Source: an uncultured Bacteroidales bacterium (GTDB lineage: Bacteria > Bacteroidota > Bacteroidia > Bacteroidales > Bacteroidaceae). From it: DNA of 39,193 nucleotides. The notes beneath the pieces are model-generated. The model ran no database searches. It was not told where the DNA came from and saw only the letters and a list, made by a program, of their open reading frames with translations. The position numbers were made by a program, and so were the translations under genes. Below, in pieces: positions 18,610 to 26,893 of the stretch. Location of the stretch: NCBI GenBank assembly GCA_902802285.1, contig CADCLI010000021.1, positions 1 through 39,193 on the forward strand, written 5' to 3'. Position 1 is the first letter of the stretch; the number at the start of each line of letters is the position of its first letter.

Positions 18610-18650
18610 AAGAGAGGGGGTTCTTTTTCGGAACCCTCTCTCTTTATTTA
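18610..18650 (+). terminator. Ferredoxin terminator (also faces the aminotransferase operon)
   Basis: AGAGAGGGGGTTC and GAACCCTCTCTCT form a 13-base stem with one mismatch, followed by TTTATTTAT. It lies between the convergent ferredoxin and aminotransferase genes and may act in both directions. Confidence 0.75.
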
Positions 18651-18672
18651 TGTCTTGAGAATCGGACCTGTC

Positions 18673-19863
18673 TTATTTGAGATTTGCCAGAGCCTCCTTG
18701 ACACGACGGAAAGCCTCAATGATTTTCTCTTCACTGGTAGCATAGCTGAATCGGATGCACTCGGGTGAACCGAAAGCGGTACCGCCAACAGTCGCAACAT
18801 GTCCTACCTCAAGCAAATACATTGCCAGATCTTCGGCGCTGTTTATGACCTTATCGCCGTATCGTTTACCGAAGTATGAATCGCACTTGGGAAACAGATA
18901 GAATGCTCCCTGCGGATTATTGACCTCAAATCCCGGAACCTCCTTGGCCAGAGACACTATAAGGTCACGACGTTTCTGGAACACCTTACGCATTTTCTCG
19001 ACATCATCCTGAGGACCGTCAAACGCGACTTGGGCAGCCTTCTGGGCCACTGAGCATGTTCCACTTGTATACTGACCCTGAAGCTTGTTGCAGGCCTTTA
19101 CCAGCCACTGAGGGCCTGCCATGAAACCGATACGCCAGCCTGTCATCGCATATGCCTTGGAAACGCCGTTTATGACGGCTATGCGGTCCTTATCGACAAA
19201 CTGTGCAAGACTGTTGTGTCCGCCAATGAAGTTGATATGTTCATATATCTCATCAGAGACGATAAATACATCCGGGTATTTGTTGAGAACCTTGGCGATT
19301 GACTCCAGTTCATCCTTGGTATAGACCGACCCCGTAGGATTTGATGGCGAGCATATCATGATAGCCTTTGTCTTGGGAGTGATGGCAGCCTCAACCTGAG
19401 CGGCTGTAACCTTGAAGTCCTGATCAATACCTGCCTTGATTACAACGGGAACACCGCCGGCCAGCTTTACCATCTCAGGGTAACTTACCCAGCAGGGAGA
19501 AGGCAGCAAAACCTCATCGCCCGGATTGATTATTGCCATTATGACATTGCACAATGACTGCTTGGCGCCAGTAGAAACCAGAATCTCTGCCGGTTCGTAA
19601 TCAAGATTGTTCTCACGTTTGAGTTTGTCACTGCAGGCCTTGCGCAGCCACATGTAACCAGGAACGGGAGAATACTTGGAATAGTTCTGCTCAACTGCCT
19701 CAATGGCCGCCTTCTTCACATAATCCGGGGTATTGAAGTCTGGCTCGCCCACACTCATGTTAACCACATCGACACCCTGTGCCGACAATTCATTGCTCTT
19801 CTGCAACATGGCAAAAGTTGCCGATGCCGCAAGTCTGTTGACTCGATCTGAAATCTGTGCCAT
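18673..19863 (-). CDS. Pyridoxal-phosphate aminotransferase, class I (probable aspartate aminotransferase)
   Basis: A 396-residue fold-type I aminotransferase that most likely interconverts aspartate and oxaloacetate with glutamate/2-oxoglutarate. Visible residues: SVGEPDFNTPD at 37-47, the cofactor-binding Asn175 in SPSNPTG, Asp204 in VSDEIYE, the Schiff-base Lys236 in VSKAYAMTGWRIG, and the C-terminal substrate arginine in CIRFSYATS. Length is typical. It begins one base after the LptF/G gene and is the last gene of that operon. Aspartate is the best guess; aromatic amino acids are possible. Confidence 0.92.
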   Translation of the reverse strand: MAQISDRVNRLAASATFAMLQKSNELSAQGVDVVNMSVGEPDFNTPDYVKKAAIEAVEQNYSKYSPVPGYMWLRKACSDKLKRENNLDYEPAEILVSTGAKQSLCNVIMAIINPGDEVLLPSPCWVSYPEMVKLAGGVPVVIKAGIDQDFKVTAAQVEAAITPKTKAIMICSPSNPTGSVYTKDELESIAKVLNKYPDVFIVSDEIYEHINFIGGHNSLAQFVDKDRIAVINGVSKAYAMTGWRIGFMAGPQWLVKACNKLQGQYTSGTCSVAQKAAQVAFDGPQDDVEKMRKVFQKRRDLIVSLAKEVPGFEVNNPQGAFYLFPKCDSYFGKRYGDKVINSAEDLAMYLLEVGHVATVGGTAFGSPECIRFSYATSEEKIIEAFRRVKEALANLK

Positions 19864-19864
19864 C

Positions 19865-21748
19865 TTATTTATTGCTGTCTGTTATATAATCAATTAGTTT
19901 ATTTGCATTTTCTGACGTTTTCCGCATCTGACGTTTCAGTTTACGGGCAAACAGCCATGCCCTGATTTCGAACAATATCCCTATCGGGAAAAAAATGCCG
20001 GTCAGTCTGTTGCACCAGGTTTTAGCGAACGGGGGCTGGACACCGTGAATCTGCAGTATCGGGAATCCGTTCAGCATCTCTATCACCATACGGTCACGAC
20101 TGTTGCCAAGTTCTGTTACAAGATTCTCCAACTCATCATTCAGGCCGGAGAGGTCGGAAGAATCGACTTGGCCAAAAAACAATGCACGGTAATTGGGAAT
20201 GCCATTGAGCAGCGATGAACGCTCCAGTCTTTCGCTACTCTCTTTTATCGAAACCAATGAATCCAGACAGGCACTCCTGTCGGGATCATCTATAACCACA
20301 TCCTTTCGTGTCACATGGCGGCTGACTTTGGTTCCGAACCAGTATCTGAAGAACTCTGTTATCACATCAAACTGGAACAGAGTAGAGTCACCGTTGGCTT
20401 TTACAGTAAAGAAAACACTCAATGGAGTAAGTACCATTACGCTGAACCAGCACCCCACTATACTCCATTCGCCTTCACGATACATCTTGTCTCCCGAAAC
20501 TGAAGTGATATAGAAAAGGATGAATGTAAACACCGATACTATAACAGGGACGCCCAGACCACCCTTTCTTATTATAGCGCCCAAAGGTGCGCCAATAAAG
20601 AAGAATATCAGGATAGACAAAGAATTGGTGATTTTCTTCATCCATTGTATCCAGTGCTTGCGGATTGTCTTGTCGCCATAGTACATATTTGAGCTTTTGA
20701 TGGCCAGGTCACTGGACTGCGTCTGAATCTTGTTACGCATAGTGTTCTTGATGTCAACCTGGGCATTACGGCTGGAAACGGCAAACACACTGTCGGCGCT
20801 GATGTGTTTTGAAGCCAGCTTCTCAAAAGCGGCGGAATCCGCCTTCATCATCCTGTACGTAACCATGGCGGTTGCCCTGAATTCGCTCATGTTTCCGAGT
20901 CCTATGCTGTCCTGGTTATTTGACAGGGAGTCTATGGTGTGTTTTATCTCATTCATGTTCTTGCTCATGGCCTGCGAACTCACAAGACCTTCAGGTGCCT
21001 CTTTCATATCGGAATTAAACTCCAGAAGTATGTGCTTTTCACGGAATCCTTCGCGGCGGTACGGTTTTCCTTCACTGTCGATATCCTTCTCCTGTCCGAA
21101 CTGTTCACCACTGAACAGATGCAGATAAAGATGGTGCTTATCGGCTGTTGTCTCCATGTATGCCGAATCGGACACTATGACATTGAGATTCTCATATCCG
21201 TCACGATGGTCATATATAGTTACGTCATACAGCATTCCTGAGTCAAAGTTCTTATGTCTGACATACATATTGAAACCCTGTATCTGATTATAAAAGACCC
21301 TTTCAGGAATCTCCAACTCGGGGTTTTTCTCATTAATAGAGAATATCAGGGAATAAAGGTTCTTGGCCGCATGCGGTACGGTAACGTTCTGGAAATAGAA
21401 TGACACTCCGGCCAGAATAATGGAGAATATCATAACCGGACGCATTATCCTGAGCAAGGGTATGCCGGACGTTTTCATGGCCAGAAGTTCAAGACGCTCA
21501 CCAAAATTACCGAAAGTAATCAGAGATGCCATCAGCACAGCCAACGGCAAGGCCTCGGGCACCAGAGTCAAAGCAAACTCCCAGAAGAACTTGGCCAGGA
21601 ATGCAAAATCCAGACCTTTACCTATGATATCCTCGGCATAACGCCAAAGTACATTCATAAGCAATACGAAAAGACAGATGGCAAACGCCGCCACGAATAG
21701 CAGCAGAAAGCTCTTAAGAATAAAGATATCCAGTCTTTTCGGTCTCAT
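19865..21748 (-). CDS. LptF/LptG family permease (YjgP/YjgQ)
   Basis: A 627-residue inner-membrane protein of the family whose members, with LptB, extract lipopolysaccharide toward the outer membrane. Near the N-terminus it has RPKRLDIFILKSFLLLF and a string of helices up to about residue 125 with ERLELLAMKTSGIPLLRIMRP, the coupling-helix region that touches the ATPase; then a large periplasmic beta-jellyroll-like part and C-terminal helices with FFFIGAPLGAIIRKGGLGVPV. It has about 150 extra residues after the last core helices, with further hydrophobic segments, as I recall for Bacteroidota members. F or G cannot be decided; a partner gene is not in the window. Confidence 0.9.
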   Translation of the reverse strand: MRPKRLDIFILKSFLLLFVAAFAICLFVLLMNVLWRYAEDIIGKGLDFAFLAKFFWEFALTLVPEALPLAVLMASLITFGNFGERLELLAMKTSGIPLLRIMRPVMIFSIILAGVSFYFQNVTVPHAAKNLYSLIFSINEKNPELEIPERVFYNQIQGFNMYVRHKNFDSGMLYDVTIYDHRDGYENLNVIVSDSAYMETTADKHHLYLHLFSGEQFGQEKDIDSEGKPYRREGFREKHILLEFNSDMKEAPEGLVSSQAMSKNMNEIKHTIDSLSNNQDSIGLGNMSEFRATAMVTYRMMKADSAAFEKLASKHISADSVFAVSSRNAQVDIKNTMRNKIQTQSSDLAIKSSNMYYGDKTIRKHWIQWMKKITNSLSILIFFFIGAPLGAIIRKGGLGVPVIVSVFTFILFYITSVSGDKMYREGEWSIVGCWFSVMVLTPLSVFFTVKANGDSTLFQFDVITEFFRYWFGTKVSRHVTRKDVVIDDPDRSACLDSLVSIKESSERLERSSLLNGIPNYRALFFGQVDSSDLSGLNDELENLVTELGNSRDRMVIEMLNGFPILQIHGVQPPFAKTWCNRLTGIFFPIGILFEIRAWLFARKLKRQMRKTSENANKLIDYITDSNK

Positions 21749-21823
21749 TCAGACGTGCAAAAATTTCCAAACTGCGAAAATACTACAATTGGGCAACTTT
21801 TGCAACAAACAGATGGTCAAAAA

Positions 21824-22225
21824 TCAGAGACCACAGCGCCGTAGGGCATCAATAGAGGTATCCCATAGACTGCGGACATCATCCTCGGCATCAGAATCGG
21901 CAAAATCAGTTATTTCAAGAGAGTAGTTTGATGTAAGGTCATTCTTGATGATCCTCATCTCAAAGAATGTTCCGGGTTCATCATCAAGCCAATGAAAACG
22001 AACGTATGTATTCTGACGGCAGTTTATTAGTTCCGCCTCACGCTGTTCGTGTTTCCCCCACATGAAACTGTAGTTTTTTCCATCTGCAAGTACATTATCG
22101 GCAAACCAAGATGTCAATCCCGGCGCGGTGGATATTGCCTCCCAGATCATGGGAACAGACTGTGAGCTGAGTCCATATTCCAAAACAACTTTCAACTTGG
22201 TAGGTATAGTTTTCTCGGTAGCCAT
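21824..22225 (-). CDS. START-like domain protein
   Basis: A 133-residue soluble protein with a START/AHSA1-type helix-grip pattern: KLKVVLEYGLSSQSVPMIWEAISTAPGLTSWFADNV near the start, then beta strands (YSFMWGKHEQREAELI, YVRFHWLDDEPGTFFEMRI), and a long C-terminal helix DDVRSLWDTSIDALRRCG. Such proteins bind small hydrophobic molecules, but the ligand is unknown. The ATG at 22225 fits the family; 22261 would add 12 residues of no likeness. It is the first gene of the operon with lptF/G and the aminotransferase; the link to LPS transport is only by position. Confidence 0.82.
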   Translation of the reverse strand: MATEKTIPTKLKVVLEYGLSSQSVPMIWEAISTAPGLTSWFADNVLADGKNYSFMWGKHEQREAELINCRQNTYVRFHWLDDEPGTFFEMRIIKNDLTSNYSLEITDFADSDAEDDVRSLWDTSIDALRRCGL

Positions 22226-22314
22226 AATTGTATTGATCTTAAAGGCAGACCCAAGTTCCAAACTCCGTTCCGCCCATGTTCTAATGCAAAGAAATATTAA
22301 AACCTTTTAATTTC

Positions 22315-22322
22315 CAAATCTA
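22315..22322 (-). promoter_or_regulatory. Possible -7 element for the START-like/lptF-G operon
   Basis: The minus strand reads TAGATTTG, a match to TAnnTTTG, about 90 bases before the START-like ATG. A -33 TTTG at the right distance is not seen. Weak support. Confidence 0.35.
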
Positions 22323-22360
22323 TACAAGATAAATTTCCAATAAAAATATGACGCTTAAAT

Positions 22361-22392
22361 GTTGCATGTATCAAAAAACGGCATTACCTTTG
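22361..22392 (+). promoter_or_regulatory. tRNA promoter
   Basis: GTTG at 22361-22364, 20 bases, and TACCTTTG at 22385-22392 fit the Bacteroidota consensus. The tRNA starts 20 bases later. Confidence 0.65.
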
Positions 22393-22411
22393 CAGCCGCT
22401 TACAGAGCGAT

Positions 22412-22485
22412 GGCGGGATAGCTCAGCTGGTTAGAGCGCATGATTCATAATCATGAGGTCCCCGGTTCAATCCCGGGTCCCGTTA
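22412..22485 (+). tRNA. tRNA-Met (anticodon CAU)
   Basis: A 74-base cloverleaf: acceptor GGCGGGA paired with TCCCGTT (two terminal G-U pairs), D-stem GCTC/GAGC, anticodon stem CATGA/TCATG with loop TTCATAA (anticodon CAT), T-arm CCCGG-TTCAATC-CCGGG and discriminator A. CCA is not encoded. The two weak terminal pairs (G1-U, G2-U) are unusual. CAU also occurs in tRNA-Ile that is later modified to lysidine; elongator Met is preferred by overall similarity to Bacteroides tRNA-Met as I recall it. An initiator form is not likely, because the three G-C pairs at the base of the anticodon stem are absent. Confidence 0.93.
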
Positions 22486-22534
22486 CGAAGATCGGCCTCC
22501 TTTCTTCGTAGACGGGACCACGGGCTTGAACCGG
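22462..22534. repeat. Imperfect inverted copy of the tRNA 3' half
   Basis: The tRNA 3' part and following bases (22462-22490) pair with 22504-22534, which reads CTTCGTAGACGGGACC then ACGGGCTTGAACCGG. This is the reverse complement of the tRNA 3' end with two single-base insertions and one substitution. The loop is 13 bases. Such a structure would compete with cloverleaf folding before processing. Confidence 0.7.
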
Positions 22535-22575
22535 AATAAGAAGGGGCGAGCCCTTCTTATTCCATTCCTTTTTTT
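22533..22575 (+). terminator. tRNA terminator
   Basis: A perfect 13-bp stem (GGAATAAGAAGGG / CCCTTCTTATTCC, loop GCGAG) is followed, after ATTCC, by seven T residues. It ends the tRNA transcript. Confidence 0.75.
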
Positions 22576-22701
22576 AGTTCGCATTAGCGAACATGGCGGC
22601 CTCCGGCCGCTCTCGCTCGCATACTCGCTTCGCCCCAATAGAATTGCTCTTGCGTTTTACCATTTATTATTTATTATGGTGGATGGTAATTGGAAAAAGA
22701 T
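22576..22701. other. Gene-free stretch with two small palindromes, between the tRNA and the pta promoter
   Basis: Two short hairpins follow the tRNA terminator: GTTCGC-ATTA-GCGAAC at 22577-22592 and GCGGCC-TCC-GGCCGC at 22596-22610. Then comes a CTCGC-rich tract to about 22635 and an AT-rich tract. A 78-codon open frame spans it (22526-22762), but it runs through both hairpins and the pta promoter and looks accidental. It may be a dispersed intergenic repeat. Confidence 0.45.
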
Positions 22702-22709
22702 TAATTTTG
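22702..22709 (+). promoter_or_regulatory. Probable -7 element for pta-ackA
   Basis: TAATTTTG matches TAnnTTTG and lies 43 bases before the pta ATG. The -33 element is not clear. Confidence 0.45.
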
Positions 22710-22752
22710 CGGTGCTTTTGCTAAGTAGAGTTTACAATTTAAGCATTTATAT

Positions 22753-23766
22753 ATGGAATTAATGGAGCAGATCATTGCGCGGGCTAAGCAGAACAGGCAG
22801 CGCATTGTGTTGCCCGAGGGTACCGAGGAGCGTACTCTTAAGGCAGCCGACAGGGTTCTGGACGACGGTGTGGCAGACCTTATCATCATAGGTAACAGGC
22901 AGGAAATTGAGGGACTCGCCTCACAGTGGGGTCTCAAGAATATCTCAAAGGCCACAATCATTGACCCGGAGAACAACCCCAAGAAGGACTTTTATGCAAA
23001 CCTGCTGTTTGAACTGCGCAAGAACAAGGGTATGACCATAGAGGAGGCTCAGCAGAAGGTGCTTGACCCTCTGTATCTGGGTTGTCTTATCATCAAGAAC
23101 GGTGATGCCGACGGTCAGCTGGCCGGTGCACGCAACACCACAGGCAATGTGCTCCGTCCTGCCCTGCAGATAATCAAGACCGCTCCCGGCATTTCGGTGG
23201 TATCGGGCGCGTTCATTATGATAACCCAGACCCCGCAGTACGGCGAGAACGGCATTATGGTATTTGCCGATTGCGCAGTTACTCCCGTACCCGATGCAGA
23301 CCAGCTGGCACAGATTGCAGTTGCATCGGCCGGAACCGCTACAGCCGTAGCAGGATTCGCCGAGCCTCGTGTGGCTATGCTGAGTTTCTCAACCAAGGGT
23401 TCGGCCAAGCATGAGGTTGTTGACAAGGTTACAACCGCACTTGCCAAGGCCAAGGAACTGGCTCCCACCCTCAAGATTGACGGTGAGCTCCAGGCAGATG
23501 CCGCCATCGTTCCGTCAGTAGGTGCCAGCAAGGCTCCCGGATCGGAGATTGCAGGCCGTGCAAACGTACTTGTATTCCCCAACCTGGAAGTTGGCAACAT
23601 TGCATACAAGCTGGTTCAGCGCATTGGCAATGCCCAGGCCATCGGCCCTATCCTTCAGGGTATAGCACGCCCCGTGAACGACCTATCACGCGGCTGCTCA
23701 GTTGATGACGTTTATAAAATGATCGCTGTCACCTCCAACCAGGCAATGGCAGCCAAGAAAGCATAA
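22753..23766 (+). CDS. pta: Phosphate acetyltransferase
   Basis: Pta converts acetyl-CoA and phosphate to acetyl phosphate and CoA, the first step of acetate production. The 337-residue protein is the short catalytic form without the N-terminal regulatory domain of E. coli Pta. It shows [20 protein letters not shown] at 17-36, the block [28 protein letters not shown], and [37 protein letters not shown] near the end, the family signature. The start at 22753 gives [12 protein letters not shown], in line with Bacteroides Pta. ackA follows after six bases. Confidence 0.97.
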   Translation: MELMEQIIARAKQNRQRIVLPEGTEERTLKAADRVLDDGVADLIIIGNRQEIEGLASQWGLKNISKATIIDPENNPKKDFYANLLFELRKNKGMTIEEAQQKVLDPLYLGCLIIKNGDADGQLAGARNTTGNVLRPALQIIKTAPGISVVSGAFIMITQTPQYGENGIMVFADCAVTPVPDADQLAQIAVASAGTATAVAGFAEPRVAMLSFSTKGSAKHEVVDKVTTALAKAKELAPTLKIDGELQADAAIVPSVGASKAPGSEIAGRANVLVFPNLEVGNIAYKLVQRIGNAQAIGPILQGIARPVNDLSRGCSVDDVYKMIAVTSNQAMAAKKA

Positions 23767-23772
23767 GACAAG

Positions 23773-24972
23773 ATGAAGATACTGGTATTGAACTGCGGCA
23801 GCTCGTCAATCAAGTACAAGCTGTTTGACATGGATAAGAACGACGTCATTGCACAGGGTGGCATTGAGAAGATAGGCATGAAGGGGTCTTTCCTTAAGTT
23901 GACCGATAAGGACGGCAACAAGGTTGTTATAGAGAAGGAGATTCCCGAGCACACGGTAGGTGTAAAGTTCATATTCGAGATACTTACCGGCAGCCAGTAT
24001 GGCGTTATCAAGTCTCTTGATGAGATCAATGCAGTTGGTCACCGCATGGTGCACGGAGGCGAGAAGTTCAACAAGAGCGTGATACTCACACCCGATGTGC
24101 TGGAGGCTTTTGCAGCCTGCAACGATCTTGCCCCGCTGCACAATCCTGCCAATCTTAAGGGTGTGAACGCCGTAAGCGAGTTGCTGCCAAACGTTCCCCA
24201 GGTAGGTGTATTTGACACAGCTTTCCATCAGACCATGCCTGATTACGCATATCTGTATGCAATTCCCTACGAGCTGTATCAGAAGTATGGCGTTCGCCGC
24301 TACGGATTCCACGGAACATCACACCGCTTTGTATCGGGCGAGATCTGCAAGTACCTGGGCATCAAACCTGAGGGTTCAAAGATAATCACCTGCCACATAG
24401 GCAACGGCGGTTCAATCACCGCAGTCAAGGACGGCAAGAGCGTTGACACCACAATGGGACTCACTCCTCTGGAGGGCATCATGATGGGCACACGCAGCGG
24501 TGATATTGACGCAGGTGCTGTTACATTCCTTATGGAAAAGGAGCATCTGGACAGCACCGGTATGTCAAACCTGCTTAACAAGAAGTCAGGTCTGCTTGGT
24601 ATATCGGGCGCATCGAGCGATATGCGTGAGGTTACAGCATCAATGGAGGCTGGCAACGAGCGTGCCGCTCTGGCCAAGAAGATGTATGCTTACCGCATCA
24701 AGAAATACATAGGCGCCTTTGCTGCTGCAATGGGTGGCGTTGACGTGGTTGTATTTACCGGTGGCGTAGGCGAGAACCGTCATGAGGTCCGCGAGGCCGT
24801 ATGTGAGGGTCTTGAGTTCCTGGGCATCAAGCTGGACAAGGAGCAGAATGCCAAGATAATGTTCGGCAAGGACGGAATAATCAGCACTCCCGACTCAAAG
24901 GTCAAGGTGGTAGTCTTACCGACCGATGAAGAGCTTATGATAGCACAAGATACGATGGCGCTGGTCAATTGA
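23773..24972 (+). CDS. ackA: Acetate kinase
   Basis: AckA turns acetyl phosphate and ADP into acetate and ATP, the energy-yielding step of mixed-acid fermentation. The 399-residue protein has the ASKHA-fold motifs VLNCGSSSIKYKLFD at the N-terminus, GHRMVHGG, FDTAFHQTMP, RRYGFHGTSHRFVS, HIGNGGSITAVKDGKSVDTTMG, GTRSGDIDAG and FTGGVGENR, all intact. It forms a two-gene operon with pta. The stop codon TGA is the beginning of a run of AATTGAG repeats. Confidence 0.98.
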   Translation: MKILVLNCGSSSIKYKLFDMDKNDVIAQGGIEKIGMKGSFLKLTDKDGNKVVIEKEIPEHTVGVKFIFEILTGSQYGVIKSLDEINAVGHRMVHGGEKFNKSVILTPDVLEAFAACNDLAPLHNPANLKGVNAVSELLPNVPQVGVFDTAFHQTMPDYAYLYAIPYELYQKYGVRRYGFHGTSHRFVSGEICKYLGIKPEGSKIITCHIGNGGSITAVKDGKSVDTTMGLTPLEGIMMGTRSGDIDAGAVTFLMEKEHLDSTGMSNLLNKKSGLLGISGASSDMREVTASMEAGNERAALAKKMYAYRIKKYIGAFAAAMGGVDVVVFTGGVGENRHEVREAVCEGLEFLGIKLDKEQNAKIMFGKDGIISTPDSKVKVVVLPTDEELMIAQDTMALVN

Positions 24973-24998
24973 GAATTGAGAATTGAGAATTGAGAATT
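24966..24998. repeat. AATTGAG direct repeats, left side
   Basis: Four and a half 7-base AATTGAG units begin within the last sense codon and stop codon of ackA. They are the inverted partner of the tract at 25064-25095. Confidence 0.85.
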
Positions 24999-25028
24999 AA
25001 CAGGCACCTGCGTTAATTCCCGCGACAT

Positions 25029-25063
25029 TAAAAAAGCGTTCGGAAAAACCGAACGCTTTTTTA
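25029..25063. terminator. Bidirectional terminator between ackA and lpxH
   Basis: AAAAAAGCGTTCGG, a five-base A loop, and CCGAACGCTTTTTT make a 14-base symmetrical stem with T tracts on both strands. It serves the two convergent genes. Confidence 0.88.
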
Positions 25064-25095
25064 AATTCTCAATTTTCAATTCTCAATTCTCAATT
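25064..25095. repeat. AATTGAG direct repeats, right side (inverted)
   Basis: Four 7-base units, three reading CTCAATT-type and one TTTTCAA variant, end at the lpxH stop codon. They are inverted with respect to the left tract across the terminator. Confidence 0.85.
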
Positions 25096-25858
25096 ATTTG
25101 TTGTCACCTCCTTCAAGGTAATTGCTCATCGTAAGGGTTTTGCCGTCAAACACTGCGTAGGTATATTGGCTTATCCAATCCCCCAGAATCATAAGGCGGC
25201 ATGAATGACTAAGCATCAGGTCCAGCTCTATGTGCCGGTGGCCGAATATAAAGTAGTTTATATCCGGGTGAGTCTTGAGATACTCCTTGGCATAAATAAC
25301 CTGAAACTCCTTATCCTCGCCCAGGTATTTGTCTCCTCCGTTCAGGCGATGGTCCTCCATACTTTTCTTGGCCCAGCGCTGACCCAACCACATACTCCAG
25401 CGGGTGGGAAGCTGAGAGAACAGGAACTGGCAGAATCGGTTCCGGAATATCTTGCGCAACAACCTGAAAGAACGGCTGGGATCACCCATTCCGTCACCGT
25501 GAGCCAGAAAAAACTCCTTACCCATAATCTCAACGGTGAGCGGTTCCTTGTGCAGTATGACGCCGCATTCACGCTCCAGATATCCGAACATCCAGATGTC
25601 ATGGTTGCCTATGAAATAGTGAACTTCCACTCCGCTGTCAGTCAGCTCTGATATCTTACCAAGAAAACGGGTATAGCCCTTTGGGACCACATATTTGTAC
25701 TCATACCAGTAGTCAAACATATCGCCCAGCATATAGACTGCCTGCGCCTTGTCCTTGATGTCATCTAGGAAACGCACCAGACGGCGTTCCTGCATACGGC
25801 GGTGGCTGATAGCCCACGAGCCCAGATGCGCATCGGAGATGAAATAAACACCTTTCAT
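25094..25858 (-). CDS. lpxH: UDP-2,3-diacylglucosamine diphosphatase
   Basis: LpxH cleaves UDP-2,3-diacylglucosamine to lipid X and UMP in lipid A synthesis, at the inner face of the inner membrane. The 254-residue calcineurin-like phosphoesterase has all metal-binding motifs: Asp9/His11 in SDAHLG, Asp46 in GDMFDYW, Asn85-His86-Asp87 in GNHD, His120 in AHGDG and His207/His209 in GHRH. It is the last gene of the efp-radC-DUF59-lpxH operon, 11 bases after DUF59. Confidence 0.92.
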   Translation of the reverse strand: MKGVYFISDAHLGSWAISHRRMQERRLVRFLDDIKDKAQAVYMLGDMFDYWYEYKYVVPKGYTRFLGKISELTDSGVEVHYFIGNHDIWMFGYLERECGVILHKEPLTVEIMGKEFFLAHGDGMGDPSRSFRLLRKIFRNRFCQFLFSQLPTRWSMWLGQRWAKKSMEDHRLNGGDKYLGEDKEFQVIYAKEYLKTHPDINYFIFGHRHIELDLMLSHSCRLMILGDWISQYTYAVFDGKTLTMSNYLEGGDNK

Positions 25859-25869
25859 ATCGCTGTGTT

Positions 25870-26184
25870 TTATATAAGTCCAAGTTCAAGTTTGGCCTCT
25901 TCACTCATCATGTCCTTATCCCATTCAGGCTCAAAGACAAGATTCACTGTGGCCGATCTGACGCATTCCAGCCCCTCTACCCTAAGACGCACATCCTCTA
26001 CTATGAAATCCGCCAGAGAGCATCCGGGCGCAGTAAGAGTCATGTCGATGACCACGTTTGCGTCATCATCAACATCAACCTTGTAAATCAATCCAAGATT
26101 ATAGATATCTACAGGTATCTCAGGATCATAAACGGTCTTGAGTACCTCTACCACTTTCTCCTCTATATCAAACTTCTCACTCAT
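25870..26184 (-). CDS. DUF59/MIP18 family Fe-S assembly factor (SufT/PaaD-like)
   Basis: A 104-residue protein with the DUF59 core: VVEVLKTVYDPEIPVDIYNLGLIYKV at 11-36 and MTLTAPGCSLADFIVEDV at 48-65, where Cys55 is the conserved residue. Family members help mature iron-sulfur proteins. It lies six bases after radC and before lpxH; no suf genes are in the window. Confidence 0.9.
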   Translation of the reverse strand: MSEKFDIEEKVVEVLKTVYDPEIPVDIYNLGLIYKVDVDDDANVVIDMTLTAPGCSLADFIVEDVRLRVEGLECVRSATVNLVFEPEWDKDMMSEEAKLELGLI

Positions 26185-26190
26185 CTCTTA

Positions 26191-26886
26191 TCATATCCTA
26201 CCGTGGTCGGCATAACTGTAATAACCGCCGTCCGTAAATATCACATGATCCAGCAGTGATATATCCATAGTATAGCAGGCCTGTCTTACTGCTGTAGTCA
26301 GCCCGTCATCCTGACGGCTGGGCATCAGGTTGCCCGAAGGATGATTGTGGCACATTGCTATAGCAGTAGCCCTGTGTACAATCGCTTCGCGTACTATCAG
26401 GCGGACATCGACCGATGCGCTGGACAATCCTCCCTGACTGACAAGTATGCTGCCCACTACCCTGCCGGCCTGATTAAGAAGCAGCACGTGGCACTCCTCA
26501 ACCTGTTTATCGGCCATAACCGGATAGAACCAGTCATATATGTCACGGGACGTCCTGATTACAGGCTTACGCACAGGCTCCTCCTCCTTGCGGCGTCTGC
26601 CCAACTCACATGCGGCCAGGATTGTAATTGCCTTGGCCTCACCTATTCCCTTAAAAGAGCATAGCTCCCCGACGCTAAGTTTTCCAAGTTCGGAAAGACT
26701 GTTGCGGCAGGAAGCCATCACCTTTTGTGTCAAAGCCACCACCGAATCTTCAGTGTTTCCAGTGTGTATCAGAATCGCCAATAACTCAGCGTTTGTAAGC
26801 GCGCTTGCGCCTTTTTGCTTCATCTTTTCACGGGGGCGATCCTCTAAGGCCCACTGCTTAAGATTCAGCTTGTCTGGCTTATTCAT
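26191..26886 (-). CDS. radC: RadC family JAB/MPN domain protein
   Basis: A 231-residue protein with an N-terminal helix-hairpin-helix part (LCSFKGIGEAKAITILAACELG, about 75-96) and a C-terminal JAMM metalloprotease-like domain with His180, His182 and Asp193 in the HNHPSGNLMPSRQD motif. All metal ligands are present. Despite its name, a role in DNA repair is unclear; family members may act in competence or anti-phage context. It begins seven bases after efp. Confidence 0.93.
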   Translation of the reverse strand: MNKPDKLNLKQWALEDRPREKMKQKGASALTNAELLAILIHTGNTEDSVVALTQKVMASCRNSLSELGKLSVGELCSFKGIGEAKAITILAACELGRRRKEEEPVRKPVIRTSRDIYDWFYPVMADKQVEECHVLLLNQAGRVVGSILVSQGGLSSASVDVRLIVREAIVHRATAIAMCHNHPSGNLMPSRQDDGLTTAVRQACYTMDISLLDHVIFTDGGYYSYADHGRI

Positions 26887-26893
26887 TCATCTG

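Noticed and set aside
22526..22762. A 78-codon plus-strand open frame between the tRNA and pta.
   Set aside because: It begins inside the inverted tRNA echo, runs through the terminator, two palindromes and the pta promoter, and overlaps the pta start. Composition does not look like protein.
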